A DNA stretch of 64,000 nt from Jejuia sp. UBA6058. GTDB lineage: Bacteria > Bacteroidota > Bacteroidia > Flavobacteriales > Flavobacteriaceae. Positions 15,667-24,283 of the stretch are shown in pieces. The first letter of the stretch is position 1, and each line of letters opens with the position of its first letter. Below the pieces are notes generated by a model. That model saw only the letters and a list, made by a program, of their open reading frames with translations. It was not told the DNA's origin and did no database searches. A program made the translations under genes and the position numbers. Where the stretch lies: positions 62,001-126,000 of the forward strand of contig DIYI01000017.1 of the NCBI GenBank assembly GCA_002428965.1, written 5' to 3'.

Positions 15667-16563
15667 ATGAAAGTACTATTTTTTGCTATGGCTGTTATGC
15701 TTAGCACACATTTATGCGCGCAGATACACAACTACTACCAACCCATAGAAATAGATATTGTAGAACATCGAGACAGTGTTACTATTGATTCTTCATTTAG
15801 TATTATACCAAACATAACAGGTGAATGTTGGGAAAGTACAGTTTATAACCCTTACAAATACGAGGAGAAGCCAAAATTCCCTTTAAAACTTAATTTTGAA
15901 GACTCTACTTATGCATCCCCAATTGGTAGAAAAAAAGTTGTGACATCAAGATATGGTTGGCGCTATGGAAGAGCACATAAGGGTATTGACATAGATCTTA
16001 TTACAGGCGATAGCATTTTCTCCATGTTTGCAGGTGTGGTTAGAATGTCTAGATATACAAGTGGACACGGAAGAACTGTGGTGGTAAGGCATTATAATGG
16101 ATTAGAAACTGTTTATGCGCATTTATCCAGATATGGCGTGAAAGAGAATGATACGGTTGCAAAAGGCGCTTATTTAGGTAAGGGAGGCGTTTCTGGTAAC
16201 GCAAGAGGTAGTCATTTACATTTAGTAGTTAATTATAAAGGTATATCCATAAACCCAGAGTATCTATTTAACTTTGATGAAAGTAATTCCCTAAGAGCTC
16301 AAGAACTTTGGGTGACCGAAAAATGGACGCAACCTTTTCTTCATAGTTCTAGAAGACAAAGTAAAATAAAGCCTTTGCTTACTGAAGATGAAGCTTTAGC
16401 CAGCATGATAAAAACCCGTTCAATTTATATCGTCCAACCTGGTGATACGCTTTCTCGAATCTCAAAACGCAACAATGTTACCATTTCTTCAATATGTAAA
16501 ATAAATACCATTAGAAGGAATTCAATTTTGAAAATTGGTCAGCAACTGGTTATAGAGAAATAA
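15667..16563 (+). CDS. M23 peptidoglycan metallopeptidase with LysM
   Basis: A 298-residue exported protein: signal peptide (1-19, ending HLCAQ), M23/LytM endopeptidase domain (about 90-195) and C-terminal LysM (about 252-298, YIVQPGDTLSRISKRNNVTI). Metal and catalytic residues are intact: H104 and D108 (HKGID), H152 (AHLS), H183 and H185 (HLHL). It should bind and cut peptide cross-bridges of peptidoglycan in the periplasm. LysM at the C-terminus is common in Bacteroidota. A good promoter precedes it and it is a single-gene unit, ending 6 bp before the convergent regulator gene. Confidence 0.92.
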   Translation: MKVLFFAMAVMLSTHLCAQIHNYYQPIEIDIVEHRDSVTIDSSFSIIPNITGECWESTVYNPYKYEEKPKFPLKLNFEDSTYASPIGRKKVVTSRYGWRYGRAHKGIDIDLITGDSIFSMFAGVVRMSRYTSGHGRTVVVRHYNGLETVYAHLSRYGVKENDTVAKGAYLGKGGVSGNARGSHLHLVVNYKGISINPEYLFNFDESNSLRAQELWVTEKWTQPFLHSSRRQSKIKPLLTEDEALASMIKTRSIYIVQPGDTLSRISKRNNVTISSICKINTIRRNSILKIGQQLVIEK

Positions 16564-16569
16564 GTACTT

Positions 16570-17400
16570 TTAATTTACTTCTAATTTATATCCTATACCA
16601 TGAATATTGGTAAGTTTAATACTTTCGTCTTTTTGTAATTTCTTTCTTAATTTAGAAATATAAGTATCTAAACTTCTTCCAACAACTACACCGTTATCTT
16701 CCCATACACGTTTGGTGAGTTCTTCGCGTTTTATGATTTCATTTGGCTTTGAAATGAAAATAGAAAGCAACTCGCACTCCTTTTTAGAAAGCGCAATTTC
16801 TTCGGCTTCTTTAATCAATTTATTTTGATCTGCATAGAAAAGAAAACTACCTATTTTTTTGAAATTGGCATTTTCGCTATCTGATTGTTGTTTAACAAAC
16901 TTTCGTATTATGAAAAGAAAAAGCAAAACTATTAAGATACCCCCTATGTATTTTATACTATTAGCGCTTAAAGTTTGATGCGTTAAAAATTGAATTTGTA
17001 TGGTGTAGCATGCACTTTGAAGCTGCCTACCGCTGCAAGGTATAAGGCTTTCTTCAATATTAAATTTCATTTCATAACTATACGCTACCTCATTTTTGGC
17101 ACATTCTAAAACTTCGGTAATATAATGCTCTGAAAGGTTAGCTTTATCAAAACTTCTTTTAACAATGTTAACCAAACTATCTGGATGAATGATTAATGGT
17201 TTTTCAAATGTTAACTGATAGATGCTTTCATTAACCGATTTTACTGGTTGTACCACAGAAATGGAGTCGTTATTACTTAAAAGTATTTTGTCTCCTATAT
17301 CCCGTAAAGCAATTTTAATGATTTTGTCATTCTCACTTGTTGGTTTAGAACAGGATATGCAAATTAAAACTAATGCTATCGTAATAATTACTCTATTCAT
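16570..17400 (-). CDS. membrane-anchored winged-helix regulator (inverted ToxR layout)
   Basis: A 276-residue protein with N-terminal export signal (1-17, containing a lipobox-like CISC ending at Cys17), an extracytoplasmic domain (about 20-148, with Cys100, Cys122 and Cys131), one transmembrane helix (about 149-168) and a cytoplasmic OmpR/PhoB-type winged helix (about 183-275, LSKKECELLSIFISKPNEII... GRSLDTYISKLRKKL... IHGIGYKL). This is the reverse of ToxR/CadC, where the DNA-binding domain is N-terminal. It could sense an extracytoplasmic signal and act directly on DNA. It is divergent from the secreted protein at 17550, whose upstream region carries a direct repeat. Domain call is firm; ligand and target are inferred. 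Confidence 0.85.
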   Translation of the reverse strand: MNRVIITIALVLICISCSKPTSENDKIIKIALRDIGDKILLSNNDSISVVQPVKSVNESIYQLTFEKPLIIHPDSLVNIVKRSFDKANLSEHYITEVLECAKNEVAYSYEMKFNIEESLIPCSGRQLQSACYTIQIQFLTHQTLSANSIKYIGGILIVLLFLFIIRKFVKQQSDSENANFKKIGSFLFYADQNKLIKEAEEIALSKKECELLSIFISKPNEIIKREELTKRVWEDNGVVVGRSLDTYISKLRKKLQKDESIKLTNIHGIGYKLEVN

Positions 17401-17464
17401 AGTATTTGTTTCGGCCTACTATTTTGGTGTAAATAACATATATTTTGTTCAATTTTCACACGGC

Positions 17465-17496
17465 TTGACACTTCTTTTACATTTTTTTGACACTTC
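17465..17496 (+). promoter_or_regulatory. direct repeat TTGACACTTC x2, candidate regulator site
   Basis: TTGACACTTC occurs exactly twice, at 17465-17474 and 17487-17496, with 22 bp from start to start (two helical turns or two 11-bp steps). PhoB/OmpR-type winged helices usually bind such head-to-tail repeats. The repeats lie between the divergent membrane regulator and the secreted protein and just precede a -7 box. Confidence 0.6.
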
Positions 17497-17504
17497 CAAT
17501 ATAA

Positions 17505-17512
17505 TACATTTG
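17505..17512 (+). promoter_or_regulatory. -7 box TACATTTG
   Basis: TACATTTG matches TAnnTTTG and starts 9 bp after the second direct repeat, 37 bp before the ATG at 17550. The TTTG at 17486-17489 overlaps the second repeat but is only 15 bp away, shorter than normal, which would fit an activator-dependent promoter. Confidence 0.5.
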
Positions 17513-17549
17513 TAGTTTTATAATCTATTAATTTAAAAATCATCAAGAA

Positions 17550-18131
17550 ATGAGAAAAGTTGTGATCTGTATTTTTTGTGTAGCTTCTATGGGCTACATA
17601 GCTATACCCAAAAATACCATTGAAACCAATACAAGTGCTGAAAAAACCACAAAGTGTGAAACCTATGTAAAACCTTCTAGCAATGAAACAGCTTACAAGT
17701 TTATGAATAGTTTTGAGCCATATAACATCTACCTTAATTTAAAACCTGTTAAGGATGATGTCTTTAATTTAGTAATTGATATGCGCTTAAATAATGGTGC
17801 GTATTTCGTGTCTCCAAATGCTAAACGAGATTTTACCGGAAAATTTACTTTTATGTTGAAAGAAAACAGTCAGCTTTCATACATCGGTACGCTTTCAGAA
17901 AATCCTTTAAGTGTTGAGGAGCATGATCCTCATCCATTTGTTAATGGTACGGTAAATTGGGTAAGGCAGAATACAGTTTACACTCAAAAATTAAAAATAA
18001 ATACCGATGAAGATTTTGTGGTGAATGGGTTTATTCAATTCACTATAGAACCCAGATGTACTTTAGAAAAGATACCTGTGGTAATCTACAGAGAAAAAGG
18101 CGTATTAAAGTTTGAAATAGATAACTGTTAA
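17550..18131 (+). CDS. secreted protein of unknown function
   Basis: A 193-residue protein with an N-terminal export signal (about 1-20, VVICIFCVASMGYIAIP). The mature part is rich in beta-type sequence, with two pairs of cysteines likely to matter (KCETYV near the start, EPRCTLEKI and the terminal DNC). I do not recognise a family. It is transcribed divergently from the membrane winged-helix regulator, with the direct repeats in its promoter, so it is the most likely target of that regulator. Followed 71 bp later by a lipoprotein gene on the same strand. Confidence 0.75.
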   Translation: MRKVVICIFCVASMGYIAIPKNTIETNTSAEKTTKCETYVKPSSNETAYKFMNSFEPYNIYLNLKPVKDDVFNLVIDMRLNNGAYFVSPNAKRDFTGKFTFMLKENSQLSYIGTLSENPLSVEEHDPHPFVNGTVNWVRQNTVYTQKLKINTDEDFVVNGFIQFTIEPRCTLEKIPVVIYREKGVLKFEIDNC

Positions 18132-18202
18132 GATACAATGATGACAATTTTATAAGTTCTCGATGTCTAGTTGAATATTAACTTAAAAACATTTTGAGAA
18201 TT

Positions 18203-18718
18203 ATGAAATCGTTCTTTTTTAGCCTTTTAGTACTTGTATCTTTATTCATAACTACCTCATGTTCTAGTTCCGATGGTGACACCATGCAGGAGCAACAACA
18301 AGAGCAAGTTGAAGGTGGATCAGCCAATTTAACTATCAACGGTATTGGACTTAACAATTTTAACGTAGTAGTAGATCGCGCAAGCCTTATAGATGAAGAT
18401 GATAGCGTTAGAATAGATATTACAAATAATGAAGGTTACAGAGTTGTGTTTACTGTTGCAAAACCTATTTTACAACAACAATACACTATGATTGCTTATA
18501 ATAATACTATGGATAACATCTCTAGTATGAGTATTCCCGTAGAAGGCATTTTTCTATCTAAGGCAGGCGGAACTTTAACCATTACCAATATAACTACGGT
18601 TGGTGAAGGAACAACTTATTTAGGTAATTTTAATGTGGATTACGACAGACAAGATAATAGTCCTGGAGATATTAATGTTACCGGAACTTTTGAAATAACA
18701 GCAAACACTGATTCTTAA
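18203..18718 (+). CDS. lipoprotein of unknown function
   Basis: A 171-residue lipoprotein: signal with lipobox ITTSC followed by SSSDGD and a Gln/Glu-rich linker (MQEQQQEQVEGG), then a beta-rich domain (about 40-170, ANLTINGIGLNNFNVVVDRASL... GTLTITNITTVGEGTTYLGNFNVDY). The start is ATG 18203; the frame is open to a TTG at 18194 that adds nothing recognisable. The Ser-Asp spacer after Cys is typical for Bacteroidota surface lipoprotein export. Function unknown. It may share a transcript with the secreted protein before it. Confidence 0.8.
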   Translation: MKSFFFSLLVLVSLFITTSCSSSDGDTMQEQQQEQVEGGSANLTINGIGLNNFNVVVDRASLIDEDDSVRIDITNNEGYRVVFTVAKPILQQQYTMIAYNNTMDNISSMSIPVEGIFLSKAGGTLTITNITTVGEGTTYLGNFNVDYDRQDNSPGDINVTGTFEITANTDS

Positions 18719-18782
18719 TAATACCCGAATTATACTTTGAAATCGATGCCATACGACTAAAAAAATTAAGTCTAGTAAATAA

Positions 18783-18824
18783 AAAATCCCCGAACGTTAT
18801 TCCAAATCATGTTACGGGGATTTT
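18783..18824. terminator. intrinsic terminator between convergent genes
   Basis: AAAATCCCCG (18783-18792) and CGGGGATTTT (18815-18824) form a 10-bp stem, extended inward by AAC/GTT, between the lipoprotein and the convergent dioxygenase-like gene. T-runs lie on both sides when read in either direction. Confidence 0.8.
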
Positions 18825-18850
18825 ATTTACATATAAAAACACTAATATAT

Positions 18851-19447
18851 CTATGAGGTTGGACTTAAAATAATGTCTCTCCTTCCAATCAATAAATTGT
18901 CTTTCTTTTCCAACTTTAATACATTATTTAAACCTCTATCTGCAATTTTCTTTTTACATGATCTCCTTAATAGTGGATCGTTATCAAAAACAAAGTGATT
19001 TATAGCATATGCTTCAGCTTCATTTGATGTTTGAACTACGGCATGAATTTGCTGAATTTTTCTAGACGGCCAGTATGTACCTGGAACAAATGTATAAAAT
19101 GTATAATTTCCGTTAGCGTCGGTCTTGATCCATCCTTGATGTTTTAAAACGCGTTTACCGTTTACTTTCTTTGGATGATAATCTCCATATTCGTCAGACT
19201 GACATATATATAAAATGACATTACTTGCAGGTGTTACACCATCACTTTTGTATATAGTACCGGTAATTTTTAATTTTTCTTCTTGAGAATCAAACCCAGG
19301 TATTGTATCGGTGTTTTTTAGACTATTTGCGGAATAACCATAAAAAGCGTGACGCTTTTTAATACTGTTTACAAAATTTTGAGCTTCTAAACCTATAAAG
19401 GAATTTAAACTAACAATAATTAATAGTGAAGTAAATAAACGTTTCAT
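18851..19447 (-). CDS. exported intradiol ring-cleavage dioxygenase-like protein
   Basis: A 198-residue exported protein (signal 1-22, ending LEAQ) of the intradiol dioxygenase fold: LKITGTIYKSDGVTPASNVILYICQSDEYGDYHP, then KTDANGNYTFYTFVPGTYWPSR and IHAVVQT. Catechol-cleaving members bind Fe(III) through two Tyr and an H-x-H pair. Here Y90 (or Y87) and Y125 and H135 are present, but the first His of the pair is Q133 (CAG CAA ATT CAT in the DNA). Either iron binding is changed or the protein is not a classical dioxygenase. Exported family members are frequent in Flavobacteriaceae with unknown role. Monocistronic. Confidence 0.8.
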   Translation of the reverse strand: MKRLFTSLLIIVSLNSFIGLEAQNFVNSIKKRHAFYGYSANSLKNTDTIPGFDSQEEKLKITGTIYKSDGVTPASNVILYICQSDEYGDYHPKKVNGKRVLKHQGWIKTDANGNYTFYTFVPGTYWPSRKIQQIHAVVQTSNEAEAYAINHFVFDNDPLLRRSCKKKIADRGLNNVLKLEKKDNLLIGRRDIILSPTS

Positions 19448-19582
19448 GGGGCTGTCGTTTTTTATTTACTTCAAAACTAGGTAAGTACGAAAGTTGAAGA
19501 GCCAAAAAATCGGAAAACGGTAAAATTCGCGGGTTCATTGAACGAGCTAAAATATGAACTGCAAATATTGACGATAAACTAC

Positions 19583-20236
19583 TTAATTTACCTCAAGAAT
19601 AGTATCTTCTGAAAAGGCGTATATTTTGGAATCTAAAGGTAGATTATTGGTATTTAACCCTGTAAATAAACTAAAAGCAGGCAAAACTATTTGATTATCA
19701 AATACTTGAAAACAAGGTAGTTTAGCACGTTGCTTGCCTTTACCAGTAATGGTAATTCCTGGATGTATATGTCCTGATATATAGAATTCACCTTCCTCTT
19801 TAAAGTTAACATCATGCTGAAATTTAAAAGGAACTATATTTAAAATTTCTTCTACAACTTCAATATCCGTGTTTTCATAGAGTTTGAAACTTCGTTTATC
19901 ATGATTACCTTTCACTAGAGTCCACAATATATTCTGAAACTCTTGAATCCAATCTTGAAATAGTTTAACGTCAGGATTATACTCCGCATGAAATAAATCT
20001 CCAACAACTATAATATGTTTAGGTTTAAAATGACTTATTACACTTTCTAAACGCTTCAAATCATTATGCATTACTTCTGATGAAATAGGAATACCACTTT
20101 TTCTAAAGTGCGCAGTTTTCCCAATATGAAGATCAGACAAAATCAAGGTTTGCTTAGACTCCCAAAACACAACTCGCTGATTGCTTAAAGTCAACATTTC
20201 CCCTTTACAAATGATATTTTTAGTAACAATAGTCAT
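19583..20236 (-). CDS. pdeM: ligase-associated metallophosphoesterase PdeM
   Basis: A 217-residue calcineurin-like phosphoesterase: SDLHIGKTAHFRKSGI (D35, H37), VVGDLFH, KGNHDKR and SGHIHPGI supply the two-metal site. It matches the ligase-associated DNA damage response endonuclease PdeM. It is the last gene of a four-gene repair operon, 4 bp after the helicase gene. Family members cut DNA with Mn(II); a role in end processing with the partner ligase, helicase and exonuclease is known from studies of such operons. Length is usual. Confidence 0.93.
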   Translation of the reverse strand: MTIVTKNIICKGEMLTLSNQRVVFWESKQTLILSDLHIGKTAHFRKSGIPISSEVMHNDLKRLESVISHFKPKHIIVVGDLFHAEYNPDVKLFQDWIQEFQNILWTLVKGNHDKRSFKLYENTDIEVVEEILNIVPFKFQHDVNFKEEGEFYISGHIHPGITITGKGKQRAKLPCFQVFDNQIVLPAFSLFTGLNTNNLPLDSKIYAFSEDTILEVN

Positions 20237-20240
20237 TAGC

Positions 20241-22694
20241 CTAATCTACCTTCATAGTTTGCGCCATCATGCGCTTTAAACGCTTTTCTAAGCTTTCATT
20301 ACTCATAGAATTACGTAAACTATCCGCTTTAATTGGAAAACTTAACGGGGTAAATATTTTAGATTCTTTAAACACAATTTTACTTTTTGAAATACGTTCA
20401 AAGGCAGCTTGTAAGCGCACTTCCTCCAATTGTTGATTAAACACTTCAGTATACGCCTGCCTCAATAAAAGGTTATTCGGTTCGTAATCTTCTAAAACCC
20501 TAAATATTAATCCTGAAGACGATTGTAAACTTTTATTGTTTTGTTGACGCCCAGGAGCCGATTGTATCACCAAACCTGCAATTACGGCGATATCTCGAAA
20601 TTTTCGTGATGCCATTTCAGAAGCGTTAATACTTGCCGCAACATCATTCATCAAATTTTCCTTGGAAAGTAGTTTTTTTATAATGTCGGTATTTAAAGGA
20701 ATGGGTTGATCGCTCAACAATTCAAACCCATAGTCATTCATAGCAATAGTAAAAGTCAATGGTTTTATTTTACTTAATCGATGTGCGATTAATGCAGAAA
20801 TTACTTCGTGCACCAGGCGTCCTTCAAACGGATACATAAACAAATGATATCCATCTTTGGTTTCAATTAATTCTACTAAAAACTCATCTTCCTTTGGAAT
20901 ATGCGAATACTCCGATTGCCTTGAAACCAAGGGGTGCAAAAATTTCAACTCTATTTCCCTTGCGCCAGGAGATAAAGCATCGGCTAACTTTACCCTTAAA
21001 TAATGGCTTAAATGAGAGGTAAGAGAAAGTCTTCCCCCTAACCAACTTGGTGTAATGGCCTTTTTTGCTTTACTGCGTTTTACATAAGCTGTCATATCTT
21101 TTATGCGCACTAATTCCAACACTCTACCTGCTAAAATAAAACTGCTTTTTGGTTTTAATTTTGAAATAAAAAACTCTTCAATCATACCAATATATCCGCC
21201 CGAAACATATTTAACTAGCATCATAGATTCACTCACTATTGCACCAATATTCATCCGGTGTAGCATACTAATTCGTCTGCTTTTTACCCTGAAAACGTCA
21301 TCTTCATCCTTAACTACTTTATGAAATTCTTCGTAAGATTTCAGGGTTTCCCCACCTTGAGTAATAAATCGAATTCCCCAATTAAATTCATCTTCAGTTA
21401 AATAGCTAAAAGCATGTGTCTGTTTTAGGATTTGAAAAGCTTCATGTGTTTTAAACCCTTCTCCTGTGGCTAAAGTCACTAAAAATTGAACCATGAGATC
21501 GTAACACAATACCATTGGCGAACGTTCTTCTACATTCAAATCTTTAATAGCGGCTTTTAGAGCTGCAACTTCAATTAACTCTAAAGAATGTGTTGGAATA
21601 AAATAGATTTTTGAAGTTTCATAGGGCGAATGTCCACTTCTACCCGCACGTTGCATAAAACGTGCAATACCTTTAGCTGAACCAATTTGAATTATACAAT
21701 CGACTGGTTTAAAATCTACACCCAAATCCAACGACGATGTACAGATTACCGCTTTCAAATTGCCCTCGGAAATATTATCCTCGATCCAATGGCGCAATTT
21801 TAAATCGATAGAACCATGATGAATGGCCAATAATCCGGCTAATTCTGGGGCTTCTTCCAACAAAATTTGATACCACAATTCACTTTGACCTCGCGTATTG
21901 GTAAAAATTAATGTGGTGTTATTTTCATGAATTATCGGTATAATTTTAGAACTCATCGAGCGTCCCAGATGTCCTGCCCATGGCAATACTTCAACTTCAT
22001 CAGGTAACACAGCATTTACTTCTATTTTCTTTTTTTCTGAAGCTTTTATCATGGTTGTTTTGAGTCCTGAATAGGGTATCAAAACATCTTTGGCTTCCTC
22101 TAAATTTCCAATGGTAGCTGTAATTCCCCAGATTCTTAATTTTGGAGAAAGTGTTATTAATCGGGACAATACTAGTTCTGTTAGTACGCCTCTTTTGTTG
22201 CCAATAAGTTCGTGCCATTCGTCTACTGCAACACATTTTAAGGATTTGAACCAGCGTGAGTTTTTCTTTTGTGAAAACAACAGGTGCATGGTCTCTGGGG
22301 TTGTAAGTAACACATCTGGCATTAAGCGTTCTTGTTGTCTACGCACATTTGTCGGCGTATCGCCATTGCGTACTTGTACTTCCCAATCTAAACCAATCTC
22401 GTCTAGGGCAGTTTTCATAGCTTTTGCTAAATCTTTCGCCAAAGAACGTAAGGGACTAATCCATAGTAATTTTAAACCTTTTTGATAGTGATTTGGGTTG
22501 TTTAAATAATCGATAACTACAGCAAGAAACACGGAAAATGTCTTACCGAAACCAGTAGGTGCAACAACTACGCCGCTATGACCTGAGGCGTAACGTTTCC
22601 AAGTTTTTAGTTGAAACTGAAAGGGATGCTGTTCTTTTTCAGAAAAGTAATTCTGAACGATTTTGTACCCATCACTTTCTTCAAACTTTCCCAT
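20241..22694 (-). CDS. ligase-associated Lhr-type DEXH helicase
   Basis: An 817-residue superfamily-2 helicase of the Lhr core type: Walker A APTGFGKTFS (about 40-49), Walker B VDEWHEL (DEWH), TATIGN, ITNTRGQSE-like motif IV and QRAGRSGHSP motif VI, followed by winged-helix and Lhr-specific C-terminal domains. It is the ligase-associated DNA damage response DEXH-box helicase that goes with the ATP-dependent ligase; it moves 3'-5' on DNA with ATP. The start codon overlaps the end of the ligase gene by one base. Length matches the ligase-associated form, shorter than full-length Lhr. Confidence 0.94.
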   Translation of the reverse strand: MGKFEESDGYKIVQNYFSEKEQHPFQFQLKTWKRYASGHSGVVVAPTGFGKTFSVFLAVVIDYLNNPNHYQKGLKLLWISPLRSLAKDLAKAMKTALDEIGLDWEVQVRNGDTPTNVRRQQERLMPDVLLTTPETMHLLFSQKKNSRWFKSLKCVAVDEWHELIGNKRGVLTELVLSRLITLSPKLRIWGITATIGNLEEAKDVLIPYSGLKTTMIKASEKKKIEVNAVLPDEVEVLPWAGHLGRSMSSKIIPIIHENNTTLIFTNTRGQSELWYQILLEEAPELAGLLAIHHGSIDLKLRHWIEDNISEGNLKAVICTSSLDLGVDFKPVDCIIQIGSAKGIARFMQRAGRSGHSPYETSKIYFIPTHSLELIEVAALKAAIKDLNVEERSPMVLCYDLMVQFLVTLATGEGFKTHEAFQILKQTHAFSYLTEDEFNWGIRFITQGGETLKSYEEFHKVVKDEDDVFRVKSRRISMLHRMNIGAIVSESMMLVKYVSGGYIGMIEEFFISKLKPKSSFILAGRVLELVRIKDMTAYVKRSKAKKAITPSWLGGRLSLTSHLSHYLRVKLADALSPGAREIELKFLHPLVSRQSEYSHIPKEDEFLVELIETKDGYHLFMYPFEGRLVHEVISALIAHRLSKIKPLTFTIAMNDYGFELLSDQPIPLNTDIIKKLLSKENLMNDVAASINASEMASRKFRDIAVIAGLVIQSAPGRQQNNKSLQSSSGLIFRVLEDYEPNNLLLRQAYTEVFNQQLEEVRLQAAFERISKSKIVFKESKIFTPLSFPIKADSLRNSMSNESLEKRLKRMMAQTMKVD

Positions 22695-24283
22695 TAGTTG
22701 GCGTGTATTAGGCTTTTCACCGAAGAGATGGTATCAATATCGTTTACAGTTTTATCCTGTCTCCAACGTTTTATGCGTGGAAAACGTAATGCTACACCAG
22801 ACTTATGACGCTTGCTAAGGGCGATGCCTTCAAAAGCAATTTCAAATACTAATTCTGGTTTTACAGTGCGAACAGGACCGAATTTTTCAATAGCATTTTT
22901 ATTAACCCATCTTGAAATTTCAGTAATTTCTTTATCTTTTAACCCAGAATACGCTTTTGCTACGGTTACCAAACCATCATCCTTCTTCACCGCAAACGTG
23001 TAATCTGTATATTTTGAACTGCGCCTACCACTACCCTTTTGCGCATAAATCATAACCGCATCAATCGTTAGTGGATCCACTTTCCATTTCCACCAATCGC
23101 CCTTTTTTCGTCCTACATGATATTCGGTATGTTTATGTTTCAGCATTAAGCCTTCAGAATTTATAGAGCGCGATCCTTCTCTAATTGCTTTCAAGTTCCC
23201 CCATGTTTTTACCTGAATTACTTCTGATAATTTAATATAATTTGGTAATTCATTTTCTGAAAAAAAATTTTCCAAAATCTGTCTACGAATTGCCATAGTT
23301 TCCTGTCTGATATCTTCATTTTCAAACTCTAAAACATCATATACATAAAATCCAACAGGCACTTCTTCTAGTAGCTTTTTTGATACATTTTTACGATTTA
23401 AACGTTTTTGTAAATCATTAAAAAATAATACGTTACTGTCCTTTAATGCAAGTATTTCTCCATCTAACACAAAGTCGGGTTTAATCGCTTTAAAAGCATC
23501 AATTAGTTCTGGAAATTGATTGGTGACTAATTCCTCGCCACGAGACCAAATGTAGATTTCATCATTACGTTTGATAATCTGTCCGCGAATACCATCCCAT
23601 TTATACTCTACTTGCCAATCTTCAATATTTCCAAGTTCGTCAAGCTTCTTTTTTAAAGCATAAGCCAAACAAAATGGATAAGGCTTGGAGTTATCATAAT
23701 TAATATGATCGCCATTCAATAATGCTTCAAAAGAAATAGAATTAACATCCCAATTTCCAATAATACTATGCATTAATTGATTGGCGTCAATACCTGAATA
23801 TTTAGCCAAAGCATTAACCAAGGTTTTTTTAGATATGCCGATTCTAAAGCTCCCGCCTATAAGTTTATTGAAAATAAACCGTTCTTGCATGTTCAAACCA
23901 GACCACGCGTTTAACACATAGGCTTTCTTCTCTTCTTCAGATTTTGGTTTTAGCCTAATAACATCCTGCATCCAATCACTTAAAGTTTTATCTGTTTTAT
24001 GCGTTGGTTCGGGCAACAATAAGGCTAAGGTTTCTCCTAAATCTCCAACGGTGCTATAACTTTCTAAAAACAACCATTCTGGTAAATCAATAATTTCCAT
24101 GCACCATTGTTTCATCAAAGTAGATGTAACAGGACGTGGTGGACGTTTGCCAGTAAAAATTGAGATGAGCCATAGCTTATCCTTGTCTGATGCTTTTGTA
24201 AAATAATCCACCAATGCCTGAATTTTTGCATTAGTTTTATTCGTGATTTCCACCGCGCTAATCAATTCTACGAAGTCTTTCAT
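22694..24283 (-). CDS. ligase-associated ATP-dependent DNA ligase
   Basis: A 529-residue ATP-dependent DNA ligase: N-terminal DNA-binding domain (1-200), nucleotidyltransferase domain with the adenylated lysine K228 in motif I (EYKWDGIRGQ), then SRGEE, FVLDGEILALKD, EGLMLKHKHTEYHVGRKKGDWWKWK and an OB domain with RFPRIKRWRQDK. It seals nicks in a repair role; the replicative NAD-dependent ligase would be elsewhere. Second gene of the operon, overlapping the exonuclease gene by 4 bp (ATGA type) and the helicase by one base. Confidence 0.95.
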   Translation of the reverse strand: MKDFVELISAVEITNKTNAKIQALVDYFTKASDKDKLWLISIFTGKRPPRPVTSTLMKQWCMEIIDLPEWLFLESYSTVGDLGETLALLLPEPTHKTDKTLSDWMQDVIRLKPKSEEEKKAYVLNAWSGLNMQERFIFNKLIGGSFRIGISKKTLVNALAKYSGIDANQLMHSIIGNWDVNSISFEALLNGDHINYDNSKPYPFCLAYALKKKLDELGNIEDWQVEYKWDGIRGQIIKRNDEIYIWSRGEELVTNQFPELIDAFKAIKPDFVLDGEILALKDSNVLFFNDLQKRLNRKNVSKKLLEEVPVGFYVYDVLEFENEDIRQETMAIRRQILENFFSENELPNYIKLSEVIQVKTWGNLKAIREGSRSINSEGLMLKHKHTEYHVGRKKGDWWKWKVDPLTIDAVMIYAQKGSGRRSSKYTDYTFAVKKDDGLVTVAKAYSGLKDKEITEISRWVNKNAIEKFGPVRTVKPELVFEIAFEGIALSKRHKSGVALRFPRIKRWRQDKTVNDIDTISSVKSLIHAN

